A stretch of DNA of 6,343 nt from Elusimicrobiaceae bacterium (GTDB lineage: Bacteria > Elusimicrobiota > Elusimicrobia > Elusimicrobiales > Elusimicrobiaceae), in contig JAGCKY010000047.1 in assembly GCA_017647245.1 (NCBI GenBank), positions 1 through 6,343 on the forward strand. The letters run 5' to 3'. The notes below the pieces were generated by a model that had not been told where the DNA came from, did not search any database, and saw only the letters and a program-made list of their open reading frames with translations. A program made the translations under genes and the position numbers. Below are positions 1 through 5,257 of the stretch, one piece after another; position 1 is the first letter of the stretch; each line of letters starts with the position of its first letter.

Positions 1-900
1 AATTATACAGTGCCGGCTGATATAGAGTCCATCAAAGATCGTTGGAATGTGCTATATCTGCAATTATTGGGAAGTGTTCAAAATGCACTGCCTATTATAT
101 TAGCTACGTTTTTTACTTCTCTAAAAGAAGTTAGTGTTTTTAGTATTTATAATCTAGTGTTAATGGGTATTATGAATTTATTGGGGATTTTCTGTTCTGG
201 ATTGGCGGCTTCCTTTGGAGATGTAATTGTTCGGAGTCAAAAAAATATTCTGAAAAAAGCTACACAACAATTTGAACAATTTTATTACATACTTATTACG
301 GTCGTTTACAGCACAGCACTTTTGTTGATTATTCCTTTTATCAAGCTATATACCTCCAATATCACGGACGTAAACTATATATTACCTTGGTTCGGGTTTA
401 TGTGTGTATTAAACGGACTATTGTATAATCTAAAAACGCCTCAAGGTATGTTGGTAATTTCTGCAGGGATGTATCGTCAAACGCGTTGGCAAAGTACCAC
501 ACAAGCGCTGATTGCCGCTGTAGGCGGCTTAATTGGAGCTTATTTTTGGGGAATATACGGTATTATGGGGGGATTGATGCTTTCTAACATTTACCGAGAT
601 ATTGACTTGCTTTTCTTTATTCCGCGACATCTCACTAAATTAAGTTATAAACGAACTCTGCGACATATTTGGTTAGTAATTATTACTTTTGGACTAACAA
701 CTATTTTGTGGTACGCATGGCCGTTTCAAATTAAAACGATACCACAATGGATATTATACGCCATTTGGAGTACATCACTGATAGGCCTATGGGTTTTAGT
801 AAGTAATTTTTTGATAAATCGCAAAAATATGAAAGAGATTTTTGAGCGTATTACAAAACTGATGTTCCGAGGACTTAAAAAAGATAAGTATCACGGATAA
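1..900 (+). CDS. Polysaccharide (O-antigen/capsule-type) flippase, C-terminal part, 5'-truncated by window edge
   Basis: The frame is open from base 1 to the TAA at 898-900, giving 299 residues. A GTG lies at 10, but no ribosome site can be seen and the homologous part of such proteins sits mid-chain, so I read this as a gene that begins upstream. The chain has about seven hydrophobic segments, roughly residues 20-37, 43-65, 94-117, 125-145, 166-195, 222-242 and 250-273, with basic loops between them. Recognisable family-like stretches are SIYNLVLMGIMN, GLAASFGDVI, LNGLLYNLKTPQGMLVISAG and NIYRDIDLLFFIP, as in Wzx/MATE-like (MOP superfamily) flippases that move lipid-linked sugar repeat units across the inner membrane. 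Full-length members are usually about 450-510 residues, so 150-200 residues are missing on the left. It likely belongs to a surface polysaccharide locus extending outside the window. Family assignment is confident; the sugar substrate cannot be told. Confidence 0.85.
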   Translation, partial: NYTVPADIESIKDRWNVLYLQLLGSVQNALPIILATFFTSLKEVSVFSIYNLVLMGIMNLLGIFCSGLAASFGDVIVRSQKNILKKATQQFEQFYYILITVVYSTALLLIIPFIKLYTSNITDVNYILPWFGFMCVLNGLLYNLKTPQGMLVISAGMYRQTRWQSTTQALIAAVGGLIGAYFWGIYGIMGGLMLSNIYRDIDLLFFIPRHLTKLSYKRTLRHIWLVIITFGLTTILWYAWPFQIKTIPQWILYAIWSTSLIGLWVLVSNFLINRKNMKEIFERITKLMFRGLKKDKYHG

Positions 901-1028
901 GAATGCAGCATTAGCGGGTTTATGCATTGGATTTTTGAGTCCTGCTGATATATGTGCCCTCGTCTAAGAAATAGCTACCGAAATATGTGCAAATTCCCTA
1001 CCCAGAGAAACAGGGAAAGAACAGGGAA
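901..1028. other. Gap between convergent genes, with a possible decayed coding remnant
   Basis: This short gap separates the stop of the flippase from the stop of the minus-strand DUF4424 gene. On the + strand a frame entering from inside the flippase end reads KKISITDKNAALAGLCIGF and stops at TAA 974-976. The ITDKN opening followed by a Gly/Cys-containing stretch resembles the start of ferredoxin-like F420 hydrogenase beta-subunit-type proteins that often accompany flippases. The expected CxxCxxC spacing is absent and there is no ATG, so any remnant is badly decayed. The right part holds the inverted repeat listed separately. Confidence 0.3.
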
Positions 1029-1030
1029 TT
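992..1030 (-). terminator. Inverted repeat at the 3' end of the DUF4424 gene, possible terminator
   Basis: AATTCCCT (992-999) pairs with AGGGAATT (1023-1030). The second arm overlaps the TAA stop of the minus-strand gene. Read on the minus strand, an inner CCC/GGG pair can shorten the loop and the stem is followed by TTTGC, a poor U-tract. The AGGGAA arm occurs twice (1012-1017 and 1023-1028), so two alternative stems with TTCCCT at 994-999 are possible. It lies where two convergent genes would need to stop, which supports the role. The weak T-run keeps confidence modest. Confidence 0.4.
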
Positions 1031-2210
1031 AAAACACTTTTACTAGATTTTGCCTATGCGTATAGCCGGATAAATCATTTTGCCGTACGGGATACCATTT
1101 ACCCTTTTTCTCATTGGGCCAAACCCATACATAGGTTTTGTCTGCTAGTTGTGCGGTTACTTTTCCGTTGGGTTTATCACGCAAATTAGCCGGCCCATCT
1201 ATACGGTAAAGTACAGGAATATTTTTTTGTGTACGGTTAAAGGATAATACTCCATTTACCAGAAATTCCGCAGATAAATCCCACTCTGGGGTATAGTCTT
1301 GCCGATTAACGGCATAATATTCCTCACCGTAAAATGCCTCTCCGTCAAAACAGCCGACCGATTTGAACGGACTTTGCACGATTAAATTAAAACTTTCAAT
1401 CGGCCCTTGCCAATTATTAGCGGTTGTAAGAATATATTCTAAGTAATTACGAGCCTGCAGATGATCTGTGGAGTATGTGTTTTCATTTTTCGGTATATAG
1501 GCAAATGATTTGTATGGCTCACTCTCTCTGTTAATACATTCGGAAAATGGAAAGCCCACATTATTATAAATGGCAGTAGGAGTATAGGTATGCCGAACAG
1601 ATACTGTTTTATGAGCTGGGAAAGTTTGCTGCCACGAATAGGAAATTTGTTTTTTCCAATTTGTATCGTCCGGTATTTTCCAATTTTGTATTTCGCCTTT
1701 ATCTCTATCCAATGTCCAACTCCACTCAATAATTTTTTTATCCTGTAATTTTTGACGGGTTTCTTCCTGTAAGGTTTGGATGCGTTTGGCTAATTGTTGA
1801 TCCGTAATAACTTCTTCGGGACGGTAAAATAATATAGATACCTCTTTGGTAATGTCTTTATCGTTTTGTGTAACGGTCCAATGTGTTTGATACTGTTTTT
1901 GTTTGCCGTTAACCCACAATTTAAATTTGTAATCGTGAGACTCATCTCCTAAATATTCTTCTACAGCGGGCATTTCCGGTAGTGGAAAAAACATTTGCGC
2001 GGTAATATCTTTACCTGTAGTATTTTCAAAAAGATAGTTCACTTCTATTTGGTACGGACGGATATAAAGGGCTTCTACTTTCATTTTTATCCCGTCCTGT
2101 TTTTCAAACACGACCCCGCCGGTGGGAAGTATTGTTCCAGATGTGTCATTGGCATAAACAGATAAACCAATAATTATAAAAGTGCAGACACACAGAAATT
2201 TTTTTAGCAT
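1029..2210 (-). CDS. Exported DUF4424-type protein with C-terminal SH3-like domain
   Basis: I place the start at the ATG 2208-2210 because GGAG lies six bases before it. The in-frame ATG at 2220-2222 abuts a hairpin and has no ribosome site. The product is 393 residues. Residues 1-20 (MLKKFLCVCT then FIIIGLSVYA) form a typical signal peptide with likely cleavage before NDTSG. The following part, with ILPTGGVVF, then VEALYIRPYQIEVNYLFENTT and FFPLPEMP, matches the pattern of DUF4424 proteins: a GG(L/V)V stretch, a beta-rich domain describing an added 'force/field' strand set, and FP(L/M)P. Residues about 331-393 look like a bacterial SH3 domain (NLRDKPNG, then WYPV and GYTH), a fold often used to bind peptidoglycan. 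The protein is probably periplasmic or surface-exposed. Its biochemical role is unknown. It follows the amidase-like gene by 45 bp in the same direction and is probably co-transcribed with it. Confidence 0.75.
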   Translation of the reverse strand: MLKKFLCVCTFIIIGLSVYANDTSGTILPTGGVVFEKQDGIKMKVEALYIRPYQIEVNYLFENTTGKDITAQMFFPLPEMPAVEEYLGDESHDYKFKLWVNGKQKQYQTHWTVTQNDKDITKEVSILFYRPEEVITDQQLAKRIQTLQEETRQKLQDKKIIEWSWTLDRDKGEIQNWKIPDDTNWKKQISYSWQQTFPAHKTVSVRHTYTPTAIYNNVGFPFSECINRESEPYKSFAYIPKNENTYSTDHLQARNYLEYILTTANNWQGPIESFNLIVQSPFKSVGCFDGEAFYGEEYYAVNRQDYTPEWDLSAEFLVNGVLSFNRTQKNIPVLYRIDGPANLRDKPNGKVTAQLADKTYVWVWPNEKKGKWYPVRQNDLSGYTHRQNLVKVF

Positions 2211-2222
2211 GCTCTTCTCCAT

Positions 2223-2248
2223 AGGCAGCCGGAAAAATCCGGCTGCCT
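2223..2248 (-). repeat. Perfect 11-bp hairpin between the two minus-strand genes
   Basis: The arms AGGCAGCCGGA (2223-2233) and TCCGGCTGCCT (2238-2248) are perfectly complementary with a four-base loop. On the minus-strand RNA it is an 11-bp stem with a UUUU loop, starting 7 bases after the stop of the amidase-like gene and ending a few bases before the GGAG of the DUF4424 gene. Neither side has a following T-run, so it is not a standard intrinsic terminator. It is more likely an intercistronic stability or processing hairpin, or a structure that tunes translation of the downstream gene. The role is inference; the structure is directly visible. Confidence 0.7.
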
Positions 2249-2255
2249 GATGAAT

Positions 2256-3266
2256 TTATATAGGTCTTTTGTATCTATATACTTTGTATTTTATATTATT
2301 TTTATCTTTTGCTTGCCAGTGATTGCTGATTCCCTCGGATTTAGCAGGTTTGCCATTGACGCTTCCATATACTTTAGGTACTTTGCCTTTCCATGTACCT
2401 GATTCTGCTTCTTTGCCAGTTAATATTGCGGCGTGTCCGTGCTCTTTCCCTTTTTCTGTAGCAACCACAATATATCCTTCTTTAGCTAATTTAGTTGCTT
2501 CTTTATGATCAGGATTACCATTTTTATCTGTAGGTAAATTGGCCCAATCGCCGGACTTATCCATACCGTCAATAATTTTATTCATGTTAACGCCTTTTTC
2601 TACGTCAATACCCAATTTGGACAGTTCGCGTCCAATAGTGGTATTACAGCGGATTTCCGAACCGATGATATTATGTTCTTTGTCTTCCCGTGGAGTATTG
2701 CGCAAATATTCATTTGCTCTGTCCCATGCTTCTGTAGATTGTCCGTTTGGTTGCGGAAATTTATAAAAATCGCGTCTATTTTTATCTGCTTCGGAAATAC
2801 TCTCTTGTGGATTTTTAGGATCAGGAACACCCAACCGTTCAAAAGCATTCGGTTTTGTGGAATCATTCACGCTTTGCCCCTCATGCTGGGATTTTTGAAA
2901 TTCATCCCATCTTTTTTGATTTTCCCAAAGTTCCTTACGTCTGTCAAAATCAGACGGTTCATCAGGAGCGGCAGGAGTAAATTCGGGTTTTGATGGTGCG
3001 GTGTTTTGCTCTTTTTGTTCACTGACAAATTGCCTTTCAGAATCTCTGTTTAATTCTCTCATAATCTCATTTCTTTCTTCAGAATAATCTTTTTTACCAT
3101 ATATAGCCGTAGTAAAACTATCTTGCATCATTTGCTGGCGCTCTTGATAATCAAGATCTTTTAAGCGGTTTTCTAAATATTGCTTGCGCAACGGATGTAA
3201 TTTATCGTCATCTTCTTCATCTTGGCCAGGGCGGCGCAAGACAAAGCGCATACTTCGTCTAGGCAT
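2256..3266 (-). CDS. Putative papain-fold (NlpC/P60- or CHAP-like) cysteine amidase with long charged N-terminal region
   Basis: The start is the ATG at 3264-3266, with a perfect AAAGGAGG at 3271-3278; a frame extension to 3314 lacks such a site. The product is 336 residues. Residues 1-200 are rich in Glu, Asp, Lys, Arg, Gln and Pro and look helical and partly disordered (helical about 25-80, Pro-rich linker about 90-105), with no signal peptide and no membrane segment. Residues about 205-332 look like a compact domain: RCNTTIGREL with Cys207, the only cysteine in the protein, then a Trp-Ala step, then GYIVVAT and HGHAAIL with His278, then VYGSVNG and SNHWQA. Cys followed about 70 residues later by GH(A/V)A(I/V) is the arrangement of NlpC/P60/CHAP-type peptidoglycan hydrolases, including secreted amidase effectors. 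The likely reaction is cleavage of peptide bonds in the cell wall. This is a pattern-based call; I cannot name the exact family. It is the first gene of a probable two-gene operon. Confidence 0.55.
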   Translation of the reverse strand: MPRRSMRFVLRRPGQDEEDDDKLHPLRKQYLENRLKDLDYQERQQMMQDSFTTAIYGKKDYSEERNEIMRELNRDSERQFVSEQKEQNTAPSKPEFTPAAPDEPSDFDRRKELWENQKRWDEFQKSQHEGQSVNDSTKPNAFERLGVPDPKNPQESISEADKNRRDFYKFPQPNGQSTEAWDRANEYLRNTPREDKEHNIIGSEIRCNTTIGRELSKLGIDVEKGVNMNKIIDGMDKSGDWANLPTDKNGNPDHKEATKLAKEGYIVVATEKGKEHGHAAILTGKEAESGTWKGKVPKVYGSVNGKPAKSEGISNHWQAKDKNNIKYKVYRYKRPI

Positions 3267-3270
3267 AGAG

Positions 3271-3278
3271 CCTCCTTT
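3271..3278 (-). promoter_or_regulatory. Ribosome binding site deciding the start of the amidase-like gene
   Basis: The minus strand reads AAAGGAGG four bases before the ATG at 3264-3266, an essentially perfect match to the anti-Shine-Dalgarno sequence. It fixes the start 48 bases inside the longest open frame. Confidence 0.85.
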
Positions 3279-3396
3279 CAGATTAGATTTAATTGCAGAT
3301 TTTGATAACAACAAATATTTGCACCGGGTGGCGCAAGCAGGTGATACAACGATGTTTTGTGTAGATTTACAACAAGAATACTACTTTTATATTTAT

Positions 3397-3426
3397 AATA
3401 TACTATAAAACAACTATATTTGTCAA
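3397..3426 (-). promoter_or_regulatory. Sigma-70-type promoter for the amidase-like/DUF4424 pair
   Basis: On the minus strand a perfect TTGACA (3421-3426) is followed by an 18-base spacer and TATATT (3397-3402). Transcription would begin near 3390, giving a leader of roughly 125 nt before the ATG at 3266. No other gene starts here, so it very likely drives the amidase-like gene and, through it, the DUF4424 gene. Confidence 0.65.
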
Positions 3427-3437
3427 GTTCTCAGACG

Positions 3438-3514
3438 AAAAGGCCATTAGTTTAGAGACATTTATCGGCAAAATATAATGGTATATTTGCAATGTGTTTG
3501 AGGGGGCCTTTTTT
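3438..3514 (+). ncRNA. Nested inverted-repeat element ending in T6; candidate small RNA or terminator
   Basis: Three nested pairings are visible: AAAAGGCC (3438-3445) with GGCCTTTT (3505-3512), ACATT (3458-3462) with AATGT (3491-3495), and GCAAAATATA (3468-3477) with TATATTTGC (3482-3490, one bulged A). On the + strand the outer stem runs straight into TTTTTT (3509-3514), like an intrinsic terminator. No + strand gene lies upstream to be terminated, and I see no good + strand promoter with correct spacing (TATAAT at 3394-3399 lacks a -35). It could be an independent small RNA or a chance AT-rich fold. Confidence 0.25.
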
Positions 3515-3596
3515 ATGCACCCCTAAAAGCACTCTATGTCCCGAGCGGATAAAAACCACTCCAAAACACCGACGAGAGAGGGGGAAATAGACCAAC

Positions 3597-3624
3597 AAAA
3601 AAGGCACTCCACAAAGAGTACCTT
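3597..3624 (-). terminator. Intrinsic terminator after tRNA-Val
   Basis: On the minus strand AAGGTACTC (3616-3624) pairs with GAGTGCCTT (with one T-G pair), and the second arm runs into a row of T (A-run 3597-3602 on the + strand). It begins 6 bases after the tRNA 3' end, as expected for a tRNA terminator. Confidence 0.75.
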
Positions 3625-3630
3625 AATAAA

Positions 3631-3706
3631 TGGTGGACCGGAAGGGACTCGAACCCCTGACCTCCTGCGTGTAAAGCAGGCGCTCTACCAACTAAGCTAC
3701 CGATCC
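3631..3706 (-). tRNA. tRNA-Val (anticodon UAC)
   Basis: The minus strand folds as a full 76-base cloverleaf. The acceptor GGATCGG pairs with CCGGTCC (one T-G pair), followed by discriminator A and an encoded CCA. The D arm holds AGTTGGTAGA. The anticodon stem CCTGC/GCAGG carries the loop TTTACAC, so the anticodon is TAC, reading GUA (valine). The T arm holds GGTTCGAGTCC. It sits 57 bases downstream of the thioesterase gene on the same strand and has its own terminator, so it may be made from its own promoter, from read-through, or both. Confidence 0.95.
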
Positions 3707-3731
3707 TAAAAACGACACAGCTATTTCTTTT

Positions 3732-3761
3732 ATTTTAGCAAAATCAAACTGCTAAACACAA
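3732..3761 (-). promoter_or_regulatory. Possible promoter for tRNA-Val, overlapping a small inverted repeat
   Basis: On the minus strand TTGTGT (3756-3761) is followed by an 18-base spacer and TAAAAT (3732-3737), placing a start about 19 bases before the tRNA. The same stretch holds the 7-bp inverted repeat TTTAGCA (3734-3740) / TGCTAAA (3750-3756), which has no T-run on the minus strand and so does not look like a terminator of the upstream thioesterase gene. The -35 match is weak. Confidence 0.35.
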
Positions 3762-3763
3762 TT

Positions 3764-4321
3764 TTATTTTGTTACTTCCGTCGGTGTGTCATCTGTGTGA
3801 GCGCAAGTACATGTTTGTTCATGCTCACAGGCCCGAACCTCTTCTGCCGACGGAGTAGTGCGGGTCCATTCGTCTTCTTCCGGACCCCATTTAGCGCGTA
3901 CTGCTTCGGGAAGTTCATACAATAAACTGGTGCATTTGGCCGTTACAGTGCCGTCCGGCAATTGAATTTCGCCTTCCACCTGCGCACGTTTAGGCGTATA
4001 GCGTAACACGCGCCCGACGGCTTTGAGCGGCGTATTGGTAGGCGTATTGTGTTTATACACTACTTCCATCTTTAACGTAACCATTAAATGGTTAAAATCA
4101 TTATTAAGTAAAATCGCGCGGCCGGAAGTTTCATCTAAAATAGTAGCCACAATACCGCCATGCACAGTGCCGGGGTAGGAAGCATAATTATCTCCCAGTT
4201 CAAACGTAGTTTCTACTTCTTTTTTCTCGTAATTGTTAAACCATTCCAAGTGCAATCCAAACGGATTGTTGCGTCCGCAAACAAAACATCCTAGAGAGGT
4301 GGGTTGGCGTAATTTTTTCAT
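3764..4321 (-). CDS. PaaI-like hotdog-fold acyl-CoA thioesterase with Cys/His-rich tail
   Basis: The start is the ATG at 4319-4321, with AGGAG (4327-4331) at good spacing. The product is 185 residues. Residues 12-24 read CFVCGRNNPFGLH, the CxxCG..NP.GL opening typical of one branch of PaaI/4HBT-superfamily thioesterases. Residues 54-64 hold HGG followed by DE (His54, Asp63, Glu64), the usual active-site helix. The hotdog domain runs to about residue 137. Such enzymes hydrolyse acyl-CoA thioesters in the cytoplasm; the substrate here is unknown. Residues 140-185 go beyond a usual single domain and hold C165, H167, C171, C173 and H175 in an acidic, polar tail. That could be a metal-binding patch or simply a disordered end. 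It is transcribed away from the CYTH gene and towards tRNA-Val. Confidence 0.8.
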   Translation of the reverse strand: MKKLRQPTSLGCFVCGRNNPFGLHLEWFNNYEKKEVETTFELGDNYASYPGTVHGGIVATILDETSGRAILLNNDFNHLMVTLKMEVVYKHNTPTNTPLKAVGRVLRYTPKRAQVEGEIQLPDGTVTAKCTSLLYELPEAVRAKWGPEEDEWTRTTPSAEEVRACEHEQTCTCAHTDDTPTEVTK

Positions 4322-4338
4322 AATTTCTCCTTTTTTAT

Positions 4339-4368
4339 ATTATACCTTTTTATGATTTGCTACACTAA
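4339..4368 (-). promoter_or_regulatory. Promoter of the thioesterase gene
   Basis: A perfect TATAAT (4339-4344 on the minus strand) lies 18 bases after a poor -35 (TTAGTG, 4363-4368). A start near 4332 would leave only about 11 bases before the ATG, just enough for the AGGAG. It overlaps the proposed + strand promoter of the CYTH gene. Confidence 0.45.
4358..4366 (+). promoter_or_regulatory. Extended -10 promoter giving a possibly leaderless CYTH mRNA
   Basis: TGCTACACT (4358-4366) matches the extended -10 form TGnTAnnnT. The start would fall 6-7 bases later, at or next to the ATG 4373-4375. There is no Shine-Dalgarno sequence before that ATG, nor before the earlier in-frame ATG at 4352, and no clear -35, so a leaderless transcript is the simplest reading. 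Confidence 0.35.
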
Positions 4369-4372
4369 TTAT

Positions 4373-4999
4373 ATGGGGATAGAACAAGAATTTAAATGGG
4401 ATGGTGCGCCGCGCGGTGCGTTCGGACATTTTGTACAGACGCTGGAAGAAATCTGTGGTAACATTTCTTCCGGGGGAACGGTACAAATTACGGATTATTA
4501 TTTGGATAATGCGGCCGGGCAACTGGCTGCGCGCAAGGTGGCGCTGCGCATCCGTTACAGTAATGCAAAGTGGGAAGCGACGTGTAAAAGACGCTCACAA
4601 ATAAAAAATGGTCTGGCGCGGCGCCAGGAACGAACGCTTGCCTTGCCGCAAGCGCGTAGTATAAAAAGCGCACTGAAAACGTTGCAACAGCGGCAGGATT
4701 GGGTCGGACTAAAAAAGGAAACGTTGCAAGTGCGTTTTATCATCCGAAACTGCCGACAATTATTCTATATAAGATATAAGAGCTGTGCGTGCGAAGCAGC
4801 GCTGGACAATTATGTTACTTGCTGTGGAAAAAACCGCTTGCGGCGCAAAGAAATTGAGCTGGAACTGAAAAAAGGAAGCACGCGCGATTTTAAAAAATTA
4901 ATTGAAAAAATAGCCACTGTAAGTGATTTGAAACCTGTAAAAATTTCAAAAGTAGCAGGCGCTGAAAAATGGATTTTGCAAAAATTTAGTCTTAACTAA
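4373..4999 (+). CDS. CYTH-domain protein (triphosphate tunnel metalloenzyme family)
   Basis: The start chosen is the ATG at 4373-4375, which begins MGIEQEFKW directly at the conserved first strand; an ATG at 4352 would only add seven unconserved residues. The product is 208 residues. Glu4-Gln-Glu6-Phe-Lys8 is the ExExK signature of CYTH domains. Further matches are YYLDN (42-46), LRIRY (58-62) with basic residues that would bind phosphate, Lys72 after the WEAT strand, and EIELELK (160-166), the acidic strand that holds the metal ions. The family covers inorganic triphosphatase, thiamine triphosphatase and class IV adenylate cyclase in an eight-stranded tunnel; inorganic triphosphatase activity is a reasonable guess, unproven. 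There is no CHAD domain attached, although many bacterial CYTH proteins have one. Several cysteines (C28, C71, C127, C138, C140, C150, C151) are notable. It is divergent from the thioesterase gene. Confidence 0.8.
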   Translation: MGIEQEFKWDGAPRGAFGHFVQTLEEICGNISSGGTVQITDYYLDNAAGQLAARKVALRIRYSNAKWEATCKRRSQIKNGLARRQERTLALPQARSIKSALKTLQQRQDWVGLKKETLQVRFIIRNCRQLFYIRYKSCACEAALDNYVTCCGKNRLRRKEIELELKKGSTRDFKKLIEKIATVSDLKPVKISKVAGAEKWILQKFSLN

Positions 5000-5041
5000 C
5001 TTTTTACAAAAACACAAATTTAATTTTTTGTCAACAAAATT

Positions 5042-5059
5042 TTCAAAAAATTTTTTGAA
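5042..5059. repeat. 18-bp perfect AT-rich palindrome
   Basis: TTCAAAAAATTTTTTGAA is its own reverse complement and lies 43 bases after the CYTH stop. It has an A6T6 core, a form that bends DNA and attracts nucleoid proteins. It could also help end CYTH transcription, but it has no loop and no clean T-tail beyond the arm. The role is unknown. Confidence 0.6.
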
Positions 5060-5067
5060 TGGTCAGC

Positions 5068-5122
5068 GGATTTTCTGCCTGCACAAATAAAATTATTTCT
5101 CCGACGGTAAAAATCCTTTTTT
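5068..5122 (+). terminator. Possible terminator: nested stems ending in T6 downstream of the CYTH gene
   Basis: GGATTTT (5068-5074) pairs with AAAATCC (5110-5116), directly followed by TTTTTT (5117-5122). Inside lies AAATAA (5085-5090) with TTATTT (5093-5098). The outer stem is AT-rich and the loop is long, so termination would be weak. A 5-bp hairpin TTTGC/GCAAA follows at 5131-5145. Confidence 0.3.
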
Positions 5123-5189
5123 AACATAAATTTGCACCGCGCAAAAACGGAAAGCAAACGCGCGCGAACAAATTTCAGACGAAAAAAAC

Positions 5190-5218
5190 TTGCATTTTTG
5201 AAAATTTTGTTGTATCAT
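5190..5218 (+). promoter_or_regulatory. Promoter of the histone-like gene
   Basis: TTGCAT (5190-5195), a 17-base spacer and TATCAT (5213-5218) form a good sigma-70-type promoter. A start near 5225 leaves about 33 bases before the ATG at 5258, carrying the AGGAG site. The A/T-rich upstream stretch (GAAAAAAAC just before -35) could act as an UP element. Confidence 0.6.
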
Positions 5219-5257
5219 TTTTATGAGGTTAAACTTATTATCCTAGGAGATAAAAAA

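Larger units (their letters stand above)
3267..3630. other. Intergenic region: promoter and leader on the left, structured element and tRNA terminator on the right
   Basis: This 364-bp stretch has no convincing gene. From right to left it holds the tRNA terminator (3597-3624), a featureless part (about 3525-3596), a nested inverted-repeat element (3438-3514), a minus-strand promoter (3397-3426) and a leader of about 125 nt for the amidase-like gene. The leader contains a 7-bp hairpin at 3319-3336 (TTGCACC / GGCGCAA, one G-T pair). I recognise no known riboswitch in it. Confidence 0.6.

Noticed and set aside
1439..1729. 96-residue minus-strand open frame inside the DUF4424 gene
   Set aside because: It lies in another frame of a well-supported gene, with no ribosome site and no recognisable protein pattern.
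2323..2993. Several + strand open frames opposite the amidase-like gene
   Set aside because: They are antisense shadows of a gene with a perfect ribosome site; their composition is Ser/Pro/Phe-rich without motifs.
3184..3408. 74-residue + strand open frame over the start and leader of the amidase-like gene
   Set aside because: No ribosome site, antisense to the gene start and crossing its promoter region.
4340..4743. Minus-strand and alternative-frame + strand open frames within the CYTH gene
   Set aside because: The CYTH frame carries the ExExK and EIELELK motifs; the others have no motif or ribosome site.
5029..5034. Perfect minus-strand TTGACA downstream of the CYTH gene
   Set aside because: No acceptable -10 lies 16-18 bases after it, so it is probably chance in AT-rich DNA.
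3431..5185. TCAGACGAAAA occurs both at 3431-3441 and at 5175-5185, each near a promoter
   Set aside because: A shared 11-mer is expected by chance in a window this size, and the flanks and strand relation to the promoters differ.
5132..5257. Longer start for the histone-like protein at 5132
   Set aside because: The added 42 residues lie mostly upstream of the promoter at 5190-5218, and a good ribosome site precedes ATG 5258.
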